From the NCBI GenBank assembly GCA_020796225.1, contig CM036761.1, positions 35,228,928 to 35,292,927 on the forward strand: DNA of 64,000 nt. The letters are read 5' to 3'. The notes under the pieces are model-generated. The model was not told the DNA's origin, made no database searches, and saw only the letters and a program-made list of their open reading frames with translations. Each line of letters starts with the position of its first letter. Position 1 is the stretch's first letter. The position numbers were made by a program, and so were the translations under genes. Source of the stretch: Arion vulgaris. Its lineage: Eukaryota > Mollusca > Gastropoda > Stylommatophora > Arionidae. Shown piece after piece: positions 20,894 through 31,799 of the stretch.

Positions 20894-21045
20894 AGCTCTT
20901 TGGCTCAGTGATATGGACATGGTAACCTTTCTGTTCGGTGCCACGAACACCGTAAATCTGGAGAACCTGTGGTTTTTTTGCCAGCCCGCGGAATTGAAAC
21001 CGCACTCTCAGAGTGCTTGTCACACCGTCGTCCACCGCGTATGAT
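20894..21045 (-). mobile_element. SINE-A fragment
   Basis: Plus strand shows AGCTCTTTGGCTCAGTG, TCGGTGCCACGAACACCG, CTGGAGAACCTGTGG and GGAATTGAAACCGC, the reverse of the SINE-A body. The A tail and extreme head are lost. Confidence 0.8.
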
Positions 21046-21528
21046 ACCTGAACATGAGTGTTAAATTCCTTCAGTGAGATAGATCTCCAGGTTTCTAGCA
21101 GATGTTACCATTGCTGAGACCATATCTAACATTTGCCTAACCGTTCATAGAAGTCTGCTGCTAGAAAACCCAACGAGGAGACGAAGCAGAATATTGAGTT
21201 GTGTTTCCGACTATGGAACCTGGTGCTAACTATAGTTACAATATCAATGATTAACTACAGACAACTGTAGGTATGAATGTAGTCTTATTCTAACCGTGTT
21301 ACAATTCCTGTTATAATGTCGTTCTGTTGTTTACTAAAATGGTATAGCATTGAGTGTTGCTTACGTCCAATTAAAGATGATTACTTTAACCTGTAACTAT
21401 ATTTATGTTGAAATAATCACATCATTTACTTTCTTCACTCCTAGGTCTCTATGTGTTTATTATGGCCTTTTATTATGTGTTCCTGTTCTGTATCTCTATT
21501 TTATACCTGGTATATCTCTCAAGTGAGC

Positions 21529-21785
21529 GTCTGTAGCTCAAGTGGTAGTGAGCTCGATCACAAACCTTAGCGTACCTGGTTCAAACCCCACGGTTTGCAA
21601 GTTTGGAAGTAAATTCGTTTAACCTGGGATTTTTACAAAAGATAAAAATATACCTTACCGTTCAGAAAGCAATGACAAACTACTGAACGTATAAGGGGTG
21701 TTTAGAAAATCAACGACTTATTTTCTGTGGTTGATGGCTACGACCTCCTGTAAAGGATATGTCACGATTTAGATTTAGAAATCTT
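21529..21785 (+). mobile_element. SINE-F copy
   Basis: A well-preserved tRNA-like head: GTCTGTAGCTCAAGTGGTAG (box A) and CCTGGTTCAAACCCCACGG (box B). The body GGGATTTTTACAAAAGATAAA, TTCAGAAAGCAATGACAAAC, and TGGTTGATGGCTACGACC follows, with a 3' end at GTCACGATTTAGATT. Related pieces: 26441-26575, 26591-26770, 27217-27440. Confidence 0.85.
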
Positions 21786-21814
21786 TTAATTATCAATTGC
21801 CACTTACTATCTCA

Positions 21815-22515
21815 CTTTCTCTTTTTGCTTATGTCATTGACCTATCCCTCGTAACATATATGTCTCTTCCTCTTTGTATAATCATAATAATAATAATTCC
21901 TCTCGTACCGTTATAAGTTACATAGGACCTGCAAGCAATTTCTCCATACCGCTCTATTTTGGGCAACTCGCTCAATTGGAACTCGCCCATGGAACTGAGA
22001 CCGATATTTCTTAAGTCTCTCAGCAAAGTTCGTTTCAGGGTCTTCCCAGGTCGTCCTCTTTTTCTTTAAACCTTTGCATCTACCTTCAGTGCCTGCTTTG
22101 ATATTCGTTGATCATTTCTCCTCAAGGTGTGCCCAACATATCTCCATCTTCTCTTTCCTATAACAGTTGTCACTAGTGGTTGACCAGACATTTCTCTGAT
22201 TTCATCACTTCTCTTTGTTGCTTTGCCAATTCGTATCATAATTTTTTTTTAAACATTTCCTGTGCAATAAAAATTGCTATCCAAATAAGTGAATTGCTCT
22301 GTTATTTTTATCATTTTAGATTCCAGTGTGATATCTGCATTACTTGCCATAGGTGTCTTCATTATATTTGTTTTTGATAGCTTATCTGCAGTCCAACTTT
22401 TGATGCTAAAGATGACAAATTGTCTGTTTTTCTTTGCAGATCTTCTTTGTATATTTATTACTAACTCTAACATTCGGTTCTGTTTCTTCCTCTCTTTGTT
22501 TTTATGCATCTGGTT
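21815..22515 (-). pseudogene. LINE ORF2 C-terminal fragment (family L-D)
   Basis: On the minus strand: SWTADKLSKTNIMKTPMASN, ADITLESKMIKITEQFTYLD (the F-T-Y-L-G-S block after the RT active site), then in other frames GKRRWRYVGHTLRRNDQRIS and RKRGRPGKTLKRTLLRDLRN, ending CRSYVTYNGTRGI. Several frameshifts break it. The same family is found at 34080-34860 on the plus strand. Confidence 0.85.
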
Positions 22516-22524
22516 TAGCTAGTT

Positions 22525-22616
22525 TGGTTAATGAAAAATACCGACCTAACAAGGCATAACCCTATATACCACCTGGTATAACAAGAGTTACCTTTTATTC
22601 CTAGCTATTTTTGTGT
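22525..22616 (+). mobile_element. SINE-H 3' tail
   Basis: GGTTAATGAAAAATACCGAC, CCCTATATACCACCTGG and GAGTTACCTTTTATT match the SINE-H end. The Tc1/mariner-type element begins immediately beyond it. Confidence 0.65.
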
Positions 22617-22618
22617 TA

Positions 22619-24800
22619 TAGTCTGTCCATTAATTCGTGAGCACGTTTGAAATTGATTTTCTCGAAAACTACCTGTTGGATCTCAGTGATTTTTGCATGC
22701 AGCCTTAGAATATCCATGACGCTAAAATAAAGTTAACCAGTAGTCCATAGATGCTACGGATTTTGCACATCGGCGAATTCCTTTGATCTTTTATGACAAT
22801 TGCAAATACGGGGCTCAAATTTTAGATTTTACAGTATCCCTAGAATTTGTCAATGTCAATTCTATTCATAGGTGTATCTCCATATTAACTTGATAGGTCA
22901 AGTAATTAAGTGTGTTGCCCTTTATGTGTAATCGTGAACTTGGATACAATATGCAACAGTTAGTCCTCCCTTCGGTCACCATTAGACCCCAGGGTGTCTT
23001 AACTTCACCACAAATTGTATGATGGTAGACGCATTTGGATATGGAAATGTATACGTTGCTATTTCTCAGTCTGTAATCAAAATATGATTTGTATCATCCC
23101 GAATCTGAGGATTCCATGAGGTTGATAATTGTTACTGGCTGGACAAATTGTAATCCATCTCGGTGCCAGTACTCGTCTTCCTCTCGGAGCACATGTTCAA
23201 CACACTTCTTCCAGAACTGCATGTCTATCATTGAGAAGGACTAACGTGTCAGAACTTCAACATCACACATTTTAAACGTCCTGTTCTGTTCGGCAACTTG
23301 CCCTTTTACTTTAGCCCAGACAAGCTCTATCGGATTGAGCATGATATGGAGGTAGTCGCAAAGACGTGTGGCCGTATTCCGCAATGATTTTGTCAATATG
23401 AAACACCTTTGTCTTATTTGTCATCCTCACCAGGTGCAACAACTCGGGTTTCAAATATGTATCATCGAAGCTGACATTTTCCTTAGCAAGCCAAGTCCTA
23501 ATTTGATCTTTTGTATTTGATGCAGTTGGTACTTTGTCTTCCGCTGATACTGCGTTGTGATAGGATGCATTATCCATTACCAAGCATGATGGTCTGTTTA
23601 GAATTGGAAGTAGATCTTTCTCCATCCAGTGCCTGAAAATATGTCCATTCATTTCTGTGTGGTAGTCCCTACCGTCGGTACTTTTGATTGGAAAATAAGT
23701 CCAGCGTCATGGACAAGACCTTCTTCACTGCTTCCTGCATGTGTTAGTATAATACGCTGGCCTTTGCTGCTTGGTATTTTTCTTTTCTGTTCACCGTCTA
23801 CTGATTGCCATTCTTTAGCATTGGTGTGGTGAGCATTGACCCAGGATTCGTCCAAATATACAATATCATAGCCTTGCCTCCGCCGCTCACGGATCTGCCT
23901 CAGGTATTTACTTCGGGCAGCAATTAAATGTGGCTTTTCACAAATAATATTCCTGCCGCCTATAGTTTTCTGAAGGTGAAGCCGGCGGCTCTTACAATTT
24001 TTCATAGAGTACTTTTAGAAATGTCTATGCTGCAATCTGATTGCAGTTTTAATTTCAGTTTCCTGAGAGTAACAAGTTGATTTGTCGCAAACATTTTCAA
24101 GAGCTCCCGTCTTATGACATCTATGTCAAAGTCGTCAATTGTTCTTTTCCGTCCTTGCTTGACATTAGTGCACTTTGTGTCCTGTTTAATCCATCGGGAA
24201 AAGGATTCTCTATTCAGACCAAGCGCCAGTTGCGCTCGTTTCTCAGGGTTATGAATATCGCAATATAGATGACCTCTCTTAGATTCCCTACGGAAGTGTT
24301 GGTATAGTAAAACTGTAACCTTCTGCATTGTTATAAATGTGCACTTCAGACTCATTATGAATGTGATATCAATGTCAGTTTTGATAAGCCAACAAATATG
24401 ATACAATAGCTTCATACAAATAGCGAGATACGCCTATAACTATACAACGGTATCCCAATTATAACGTCATATGCTTTCCGCTTTCAAAGTCGACTGGGTT
24501 CGGTGCACGGGATTTCGTGAAATTGTTGTATACTCACGATATTTCTATGTTACCATAATGTATTTTTAGAACAACGCGTCTGTGTACCGTAGATCTGTTA
24601 CTATTGTGTACAATCCGGTGAGGTTGATTTTAATATAACCTGAAGAAGAAATATTTCAAACTACATCAAATTTTCTTGGAAAAAATATTTCTCTAGCGTC
24701 ATGGATATTCTAAGGCTGCTTGCTAAAAATCACTGAGATCCAACAGGTAGTTTTCGAGAAAATTAATTTCATACGTGCTCACGAATTAATGGACAGACTA
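22619..24800 (-). mobile_element. Complete Tc1/mariner-superfamily element with TA TSD
   Basis: A 2182-base element bounded by inverted repeats of about 107 bases (22619-22724 and 24694-24800). Both ends read TAGTCTGTCCATTAATTCGT inward, and the repeats keep TTTTCTCGAAAACTACCTG and GAATATCCATGACGCTA. TA duplications stand at 22617-22618 and 24801-24802. The single gene between them is a broken DDE transposase on the minus strand. Long inverted repeats and the TA target are typical of the IS630/Tc1/mariner superfamily. The terminal repeats differ by only a handful of bases, so the insertion is not ancient. It landed at the end of a SINE-H tail. Confidence 0.93.
23094..24415 (-). pseudogene. 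DDE transposase of the Tc1/mariner superfamily, long D-E spacing
   Basis: Four frames are needed. An N-terminal helix-turn-helix part (24415-24002) has RAQLALGLNRESFSRWIKQ and LVTLRKLKLKL. The catalytic core begins in the next frame (24005-23649): YDIVYLDESWVNAHHTN with the first Asp. A third frame (23652-23311) carries CLVMDNASYHNA with the second Asp. After about 82 residues and another frameshift, LNPIELVWAKVKG supplies the Glu. The C-terminus (FWKKCVEHVLREEDEYW) follows a TAG and ends at a TGA at 23094-23096. The second-Asp-to-Glu spacing is far longer than the usual 34-41, which suits the long-spaced (DD82E-like) branch. All three catalytic residues survive, but three frameshifts and a stop kill the protein. 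Confidence 0.9.
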
Positions 24801-24839
24801 TAGCTTGTTTAATATGTGATATGTCTTTCTGGTGTTTAC

Positions 24840-25105
24840 TCCAGCTGTTTATCTTTCTCTCTCTCTTTCTCTGTATACATGTATATACGATGTGTCATTA
24901 GATTATTGAATAGCGATCATTTCCTCTGTCTCTATCTCTCTATCTATCTATCTCTCTCTCTCTCTCTTTCTCTGTACACACGTATATATGATGCGTAATT
25001 ATATTATTGAATAGCGATCATTCCCTCTGTCTTTCTCTCTCTCTTTCTATCTCTATCGCTCTCGTTCATTCGCTCTTGCTCTCTCTCACACACTCGCTAT
25101 CTCAG
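24840..25105. repeat. (CT)n-rich microsatellite DNA
   Basis: Three CT tracts are separated by a duplicated segment of about 110 bases (GTATATACGATGTG / GTATATATGATGCG, then TTATTGAATAGCGATCATT). Confidence 0.85.
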
Positions 25106-25519
25106 CATGAGATGCATATTGCTATTGTTGAACATCAACTTTTTGTATCTTTCCTATGTATTTATTCTAGATATTCCCTTATATTCACTCACTCAACCTG
25201 GTCTCAAGTTAGATTACGTCGAAGAGCGAACTAACAAGAAATGTTGGCAGTCACTAGTTTGGCTTGTCACTGAAGACGAATCTCCCGTATACACGCTCGC
25301 TTAAAAGCTTCCAATGCGATTTTTATCACATCCTCGCCGATTACGGTTGGAATACAGGAAGCTTATCATGGATGCCCAACAGTCGGTCCAACCCTGGACA
25401 GTGAGCGCAGGAAAGCATACATCTCTGCTTCTCAATTTGTCACGAGTTGTCAAATATCAATACCAAATTCTTGTTTGGTGGATGATTTATTCAGTTTGGT
25501 ATGTTAAGATAACGGTATG

Positions 25520-25763
25520 GGGGTCTCTGTGACTAAATGGTTAAGCCCTTTGCCTTGTGAGTCGTGGGTTCGAATCTGAACCGCGCTGTTCTGTTCACGA
25601 GTGCAGTTTTTTCCAGAGATCCCTAGGATTATTGCTGGAACTACGGAGCTCGTGCTCTGTGCAATACTCTCGGCCGGTGGCGTGCCATTTCTGCGGAGAA
25701 GGACCGAGCCATATGGAGTAAAACCCAGTGCAATGAAGCCAATCCTTCGGCTTTAAACCCTTT
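25520..25763 (+). mobile_element. SINE-B full copy with perfect 13-bp TSD
   Basis: GGTCTCTGTGACTAAATGG (box A region), GTGGGTTCGAATCTGAACC (box B), CCCTAGGATTATTGCTGG, CAATACTCTCGGC, AATGAAGCCAATCCTTCGG. The duplication AGATAACGGTATG is perfect (25507-25519 and 25764-25776), which defines a 244-base element without an A tail. Confidence 0.93.
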
Positions 25764-25864
25764 AGATAACGGTATGAATACCGGGTGTTGAAACCAAGAC
25801 AACTTGTAACTAAAATGAATACAGACAGATACATGAGAGAACAGTTAATAATGAGCATCATCAT

Positions 25865-25995
25865 CATCTAGTTTGTCTCAGTCGGTACTTGGCTTCCATG
25901 ACATCATCTCTAAATGACTACCTGTTTTACGTGATTTATCCAAGATCTGCCACAGACAGCTCACCTCGTCTATGACATTTGGCATCAATTTTCTC
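25865..25995 (-). pseudogene. LINE C-terminal tail fragment
   Basis: The minus strand reads GENQEKIDAKCHRRGELS, then W/R-x-x-F-R-D-D-V-M-E-A-K-Y-R-L-R-Q-T-R and stop, with frame breaks. It resembles the final 40 residues of several LINE ORF2 proteins. Confidence 0.5.
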
Positions 25996-26440
25996 TTGGT
26001 TTTCACCTTCCATATGACAGAGAGTGCTCTCTCTCCTTTTGTCTGTCTCTCTCTCTACACATGACGAATAGTGCTCTCTTCACAAAATGGCGAATAGTGC
26101 TCTCTCCATGTATGACGAATAGTACTCTCTCAACAATATCTTTGATATCGTGTAATACCACAACCAGAAGAATGCCTACGTGCATGTCCATGTGTGTACT
26201 TATCTTTATTTGTGTTTATACATTGTCAACAGTTGCTATCTTATAGTGAAATTATCATCGCTATAGCAAACATAATTCATGTTTTTTGTATGTTTTATAT
26301 TCAAGGACAGAAATAAATAACAAAATTATGTTTGTGGTTTCTGGAATGTTAATTTTACTTCTCTTGTTAACTTCTATTATAACTAAAATGCATTCTTTAG
26401 ATTTTTTGTTGTGCTAGTTATTCTATTTTTACAAAAGCAC

Positions 26441-26575
26441 GATGGCGCCACCTGTTCAGAAAGCAATGGCAAACTACTGAACGTAATAATGCCTTGAAAA
26501 TCACAAACAGCGTTAAAAAGCCTGGGTTGATTCTCAAAGTTCGGTAAAGGATATGCAATTAACTTTTAGTTATTC
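26441..26575 (+). mobile_element. SINE-F body fragment
   Basis: TTCAGAAAGCAATGGCAAAC, TACTGAACGTAATAATG and TAAAGGATATGCAATTAAC match the second half of SINE-F. Confidence 0.65.
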
Positions 26576-26590
26576 TATTATAGATGATCT

Positions 26591-26770
26591 CTGTGACTTA
26601 GTGGTAGTCAGCTTGATCACAACGTAAGAGTCGAGGGACTCTGTGACTTAGTGGTAGTCAGCTTGATCACAACGTAAGAGTCGAGGGACTCTGTGACTTA
26701 GTGGTAGTCAGCTTGATCACAACGTAATAGTCGAGGGACTATGTGACTTAGTGGTAGTCATCTTGATCAC
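26591..26770 (+). repeat. 50-bp tandem amplification of a SINE-F head
   Basis: Unit CTGTGACTTAGTGGTAGTCA then GCTTGATCACAACGTAAGAG begins at 26591, 26641, 26691 and 26741 (partial). It corresponds to the box A region of SINE-F (CTGTAGCTCAAGTGGTAGTG, AGCTCGATCACAA). Confidence 0.85.
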
Positions 26771-27216
26771 TCAGCTTGATAACTCTGTGGCGTACAGGTT
26801 AGGTGTTCGTCTCTCGTGCCAAAAGTACCAGGAGTGCTCCCTCGTGGAGCCATCTGGGTATTTTTCTAGATATTCCGATTTCAGAGTAGGTGAGATCGAG
26901 TTCCTAATCCTATCGGAGATGGACGATAAAACGTAGGTATCGGATTCAATTTGAGGGCGTAAAAAAACCTTTGGCAGTTCAAAATTGAGAAGAGCAGGTT
27001 GAAAAGTCGCTGCCCGGGCAAAGTTCATTAGAAAAGATTTAAAATACAATTACTATAAAAATATATATTCCATCTTCTAAAATTTCATCGGGGACGCCGC
27101 CGGTGCTACAGAGTTGATGCACTGCAGCTGAGATCTTCCTGTATAAGAAAGAGATTGGAGCACACATGGTTACTCACCGAATTGCAATGATGATGTTCCT
27201 ATCTATCAATCTACTC
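26771..27216 (+). mobile_element. SINE-G copy inserted in SINE-F
   Basis: About 440 bases: head AACTCTGTGGCGTACAGG, CCTCGTGGAGCCATCTGGG, GTAGGTGAGATCGAGTTCC, GCAGTTCAAAATTGAGAAG, CCGGTGCTACAGAGTTG, GCAGCTGAGATCTTCCTG, and a short (TCAA)n-like end. SINE-F sequence lies on both sides. Other copies are at 51926 and 59395, with a fragment at 16255. Confidence 0.85.
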
Positions 27217-27440
27217 AATCTACAACCTAAGAGTGCGTGATTCAAACTCAACGGCGGGTAATTTGGTAGCAAATTTGTCCCTGTGGATTTTTACGAACGG
27301 TAAAAATAGACTCACCGTTGATAAGGCAATAACACATTTTTGAACGTCTAAGTTGTGCCTAGAAAACAAATGACTCTTGTACTGTGGCTAATAGCAACCT
27401 CCTGTAAAAGAATATGTCCCGATTTTCATTTTGAATTCTA
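27217..27440 (+). mobile_element. SINE-F remainder downstream of SINE-G
   Basis: ACAACCTAAGAGTGCGTG, box B-like GATTCAAACTCAACGG, GATTTTTACGAACGGTAAAA, then CTGTGGCTAATAGCAACCTC continue the SINE-F interrupted at 26770. Its 3' end passes without a break into the 37-bp array. Confidence 0.75.
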
Positions 27441-27875
27441 TAATATAGAAAGTCTCAAATTTTCATTTTGAATTCTATAATATAGAAAGTCTCAAATTTT
27501 CATTTTGAATTCTATAATATAGAAAGTCTCAAATTTTCATTTTGAATTCTATAATATAGAAAGTCTCAAATTTTCATTTTGAATTCTATAATATAGAAAG
27601 TCTCAAATTTTCATTTTGAATTCTATAATATAGAAAGTCTCAAATTTTCATTTTGAATTCTATAATATAGAAAGTCTCAAATTTTCATTTTGAATGCTAT
27701 AATATAGAAAGTCTCAAATTTTCATTTTGAATTCTATAATATAGAAAGTCTCAAATTTTCATTTTGAATTCTATAATATAGAAAGTCTCAAATTTTCATT
27801 TTAAATTCTATAATATAGAAAGTCTCAAATTTTCATTTTGAATTCTATAATATAGAAAGTCTCAAATTTTCATAC
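27423..27875. repeat. 37-bp minisatellite, about 12 copies, from SINE-F 3' end
   Basis: Unit TTTTCATTTTGAATTCTATA then ATATAGAAAGTCTCAAA, nearly perfect (single changes near 27695 and 27805). The first unit overlaps the SINE-F terminal sequence CGATTTTCATT. Confidence 0.95.
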
Positions 27876-27964
27876 ATACCAGCACTAAATCAATCTTATT
27901 ATAATTTAGATGAAAACTTAAAGGTCCATGTAATTGTATATTAGTTAGTATAAATGATAATCTT

Positions 27965-28300
27965 TAAAGAAGGTTACTAGAATAGACAGAGCCACCAACA
28001 TCAGCAAAAGAAAGAAAGTTCAGAAAGAACTTTGCTTGAATTACAATGAGAAATAAAGAATTAAGTGGTTCGGCCACCTAATTAAGAATGCAAAAAAAAC
28101 TCTACTGTATGCATAGTCCTCTACAACAAAACATAAGGACAGAAGACAAGATAAAGACCACGAAAAAGATGGATAGATCGCATAGCAGAATCATGTCAAA
28201 AAACAAAAATAACTTACTCCAGCCACTATAGTAGTGCAAGACAAAAACTGAAAACCACGACACTGCGTAACTACCGGGTGACAGTGCGGTGACAAAATAA
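27965..28300 (+). pseudogene. LINE C-terminal fragment
   Basis: RIDRATNISKRKKVQKEL, EKxRIKWFGHLIKNAKKTLL, then DHEKDG; after several stops the end is weak. The W-F-G-H-L motif marks the LINE connection region. The minus-strand frame at 28102-28395 is antisense to this. Confidence 0.65.
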
Positions 28301-28741
28301 GAAAAATATACATCATAATTATTGTTACTGAACTCACTTAGGGCATACCAAAAGGTGCTCAGTCTCCCCAAATAGACGTCAAAGTGTTTGCACACTTACA
28401 TTTTTTCTTAGCTCGTATTCACCCTGCCCCCTGCGTATTAACTTCTTGTTGTACAACATATGGCTACAAATTTCTTAAATCGCTGGATATATTTAATATC
28501 AATTTTAAAATCTTCATCTAACAGGTGGTCGTAGGTAAATCGAATGATGCCACCCCCTCCCTTCCTTTTACATTCTTCCAACTCCGACGATCGATCCTGT
28601 TGACGTAATGTAAAACTGCTGTCTCAATGTCTGTAATATTCGCATACCCAGGACAGTAGATCTGAACTAGTAGCCAACGCTGAGAGTTGTGGCATAATGT
28701 CTCCTGGCCAGTTTGGGGGCGGAGGGGTGGAGGTGTCCCTT
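28300..28741. other. No feature recognised
   Basis: Unique-looking sequence, ending in GGGGGCGGAGGGGTGG just before the 48-bp array. Confidence 0.4.
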
Positions 28742-29070
28742 TTTTCGTTACTGTTCTACTAGTACAATTTCCTTACTATTTTCGTTACTATTTCGTTACT
28801 GTTCTACTAGTACAATTTCCTTACTATTTTCGTTACTATTTCGTTACTGTTCTACTAGTACAATTTCCTTACTATTTTCGTTACTATTTCGTTACTATTC
28901 TACTAGTACAATTTCCTTACTATTTTCGTTACTATTTCGTTACTGTTCTACTAGTACAATTTCCTTACTATTTTCGTTACTATTTCGTTACTATTCTACT
29001 AGTACAATTTCCTTACTATTTTCGTTACTATTTCGTTACTATTTTCGTGACTATTTACGTTACTATTTGT
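28742..29070. repeat. 48-bp minisatellite, 6 copies
   Basis: TTCTACTAGTACAATTTCC starts at 28754, 28802, 28850, 28898, 28946 and 28994, alternating between ACTGTTC and ACTATTC variants. Being 16 codons long it leaves two plus-strand frames open; these are artefacts. Confidence 0.95.
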
Positions 29071-29074
29071 AAGT

Positions 29075-29504
29075 TTCACTCAAGCAATGGTAAAAGGACA
29101 TTCGACTGTGTTTTCCACAAAATGCCACCCCCGCCCCCCAACTATTTTCTCTTCTCCTGATCTGGGTTATCATGGGTTCCTGCCCTGTTCTTATCCACAG
29201 TTCTATGTTTACACATCTGTCATATCAACTCAGTCTAAGAATCCACGTAAGATATTTAATCCGTAAAATCAGTAAATATTATTTCTCTAAAATATTAATA
29301 AAGTGCCAATTTATATTTTTCTCAGACACAACAATATGTCAGATGATCTTACGGTTACAGCCATCATATAATCAAAATTCATTATTATATACATTCAGAC
29401 ATATACTCATAACTACCCACACACACATATGGTCAAACACACACATACACATATACTTACAAGGGAGCGCTAAAAAGACAGCGAACACAACATCTTGGTA
29501 AATC
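29075..29504. other. No gene seen; (CA)n at about 29420-29460
   Basis: AT-rich DNA, with a CACACACATA microsatellite near the end. Confidence 0.5.
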
Positions 29505-29745
29505 TTCTTGGACCGCTCCATATCGATCACTTGTTAACTACTCTGTGTGATTTACATGAGTGATTGTACGTTGTGCCAGTTCTGCGCCTACAAGTAGGCC
29601 AGCACATCCGATTTCTGCTATGATTTTTATTTACTAGGGTAGCTTCTCTAGATCCTACATTAGACGCCTCTTACGACATGACTTGTAGGTTGCATTGGTA
29701 ATATTCTTTGCTTTCCTTGTGATCCCCGGAACCACACTGACGATC
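29505..29745 (-). mobile_element. SINE-C copy
   Basis: Plus strand: CGCTCCATATCGATCAC, GCGCCTACAAGTAGGCC, TTTTATTTACTAGGGTAGC, CGCCTCTTACGACATG (core, reversed), TGCTTTCCTTGTG. It retains both head and tail but not a clear duplication. Confidence 0.85.
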
Positions 29746-30237
29746 TGTGTACTTTAAAAACTCGTTAAGAGTTAATAATTGCAAGCAAGAAATCCGCTTC
29801 ATTTCATGTAGTATTTCGGGAAACGCAATGCTAGATCATAGTTTTCTTTGTCAATACGTTAATGGCGATGTTGCCAACATTAAGGCGTCTACTTTCGAGC
29901 TCAGGGGTGTGTTTCTCCGGGAACTACATTGAGAATAGATCAATCTGAGAACAGTTGACAGTCAGGATAATCCCGCTTCAACTGTGAATCAATCTCCGAC
30001 CACTCGTCTAGAAATCAATTGAACTAATCACTGTGCTTTCGTGACTTTTTAATCAATATTTTGTATTCGTTTTTTTTTTTTTTTTCGTTCAATCTACATC
30101 AACGACTTGTTAAACCACTCTTTGTGGTCTTATGTGACTTTCTCCTTAGAGTGTTAGTTGGTTGTTTCAGTTGGAGTCACGAGACCCGGAGGCTAACACT
30201 GTCGGTTTTTACATTACTTTTAACTCGTGTTCGTCTA

Positions 30238-30345
30238 CCAAACCAATGTGCAACGTAGAAACGTTTTTAGCCAAGATTAAACATATCACAAAGAGTGATT
30301 AACATTGATCGTAAAGAACGAGCGCAAAGAAGAAGAAGAACTCGG
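30238..30345 (+). mobile_element. SINE-D 3' fragment
   Basis: ACCAAACCAATGTGCAACG, CATATCACAAAGAGTGATTA, and a (GAA)n end. 5'-truncated. Confidence 0.75.
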
Positions 30346-30349
30346 GTTC

Positions 30350-31284
30350 GCCTCCCACAAGACGTGTGTTGAGGGGAAAAAACAAACAACATAGGCCTAG
30401 TGTAGTCCATACCCCTAACCGAGCCAAAGCCCTGTTAGCCTTGGACCTTGCTGCCAAAGTTTCCTTGTCGACACCACTTATGGGGGCAGGGTTGACTTGT
30501 GTGTTCTATGGATTATCAGCAGGCTATTAATTTTCCCTTTTCGCCGTTCCCAAGAGATACCAGCCCAACCCAACTATACTGGATGATTAGACTGTAGCAA
30601 AACACACCTTGCAACCCGTTTTGCTAACAGTAGTCAATATTTGTATTATTTTAATGTAAAAAATTAGTAAATGTATTGTATTATATTTAAGTCAACAGGC
30701 AATTTATTGTATTATAATTACATCAAAAGTCGTCAAAGTGTTATAATATATTTACGTGAATAGTCAATGTAAAGTATTATATTTACATCAACAGTCAATG
30801 TATTGTAATATATTTATAATAACAATTAATTTATATACTCAATTATTTTAAGCTAACACTTTGTCAATATTCTGAATTGGTCTATGTTAACAGTTAATCA
30901 ATGTTTGATGTTATTTTGATGTTTCTATATCATTAGTTTCATCAAGAAGTATTGTCAAATGACAGTCGGCTGGATTGTATCATAAGTGGCAGCGGCTTAC
31001 AACCTACTATTATCAACTTTTAACTACAACGGGTTTTATCATTCATCTCCATTATGATTATGAGCTCGATCTACCATACAAATCTGAGTTTTTTCACAAA
31101 ATTATGCTGTCAATCATCGTTGATGATTTGTTTTTTAAATTAAAAATAACAATTACTGGAGAGTCATGCATACTGTGAAGAATTCAGTACAGATAACTCT
31201 AACGAGAGCTACAAGGAAGTCAAGTGTCAAAGAAAGAGAGATTCGACACAATGAAAGAAAATAATAATAACATATTTCACATGT
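30350..31284. other. No gene seen; AT-rich, loose ~50-bp periodicity
   Basis: Around 30640-30930 phrases such as TCAACAGTCAATGTATTGTA recur imperfectly, suggesting an old tandem repeat. 30360-30600 has a box B-like GGGTTCGCCTCCC and could be a SINE seen once only. Confidence 0.4.
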
Positions 31285-31400
31285 CAGTTCTTCTTCTTCT
31301 TCTTTGCGTTCGTTCTTTACGACCAATTTTAATCACGCTTTGTGATATGTTTGATCTTTGCCAAGAACGTGTATACGTTGCATATTGGACATATCAGTTG
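31285..31400 (-). mobile_element. SINE-D 3' fragment
   Basis: Plus strand TTCTTCTTCTTCTTTGCG, TTCTTTACGACCAATTTTA, CAAGAACGTGTATACG. Reverse-oriented tail only. Confidence 0.78.
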
Positions 31401-31559
31401 ATATCGTGACAGTAAATCGTTATATTTATCGACTAAGTCAGTATAAAGCCGATTCTAAAATATGCTTAATGTTCCAACTGCACGATATATGTATATACAT
31501 TTGTATATGTATCTTTTCATTGCATCTTATTGCTCATGTACACTTGCTGTGCTGAAGTT

Positions 31560-31795
31560 ATCTTCTTCTTCAAACGCTTCATATTGATCACTTGTTAACT
31601 ACTCTGATTTGTATTTGATCTGAACATAAGGACGATTGTATGTTGTGCCTTGTTATGCACCTACATGTAGGACATTTCTGGGACTTTTTTTATTTACTAG
31701 GGTAACTTCACTAGGTCCTAGTCAGTTGTCTCTTATGACATGACTTGTAGGTTGTAGTGGTACTATTATTTACTTTCCTGCGGGCCGCGGCACTA
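31560..31795 (-). mobile_element. SINE-C copy
   Basis: Plus strand CTTCATATTGATCACTTG, GCACCTACATGTAGGAC, TTTACTAGGGTAACTTC, TCTCTTATGACATGACTTG, GCGGGCCGCGGCACTACACG. Confidence 0.82.
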
Positions 31796-31799
31796 CACG

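Noticed and set aside
21529..21610. tRNA gene
   Set aside because: Box A and B are good but the acceptor stem does not pair, and the sequence continues into a repeated SINE body; the same applies to the other SINE heads.
28687..29160. 157-codon frame with a 16-residue repeat
   Set aside because: Translation of the 48-bp minisatellite; two frames are equally open.
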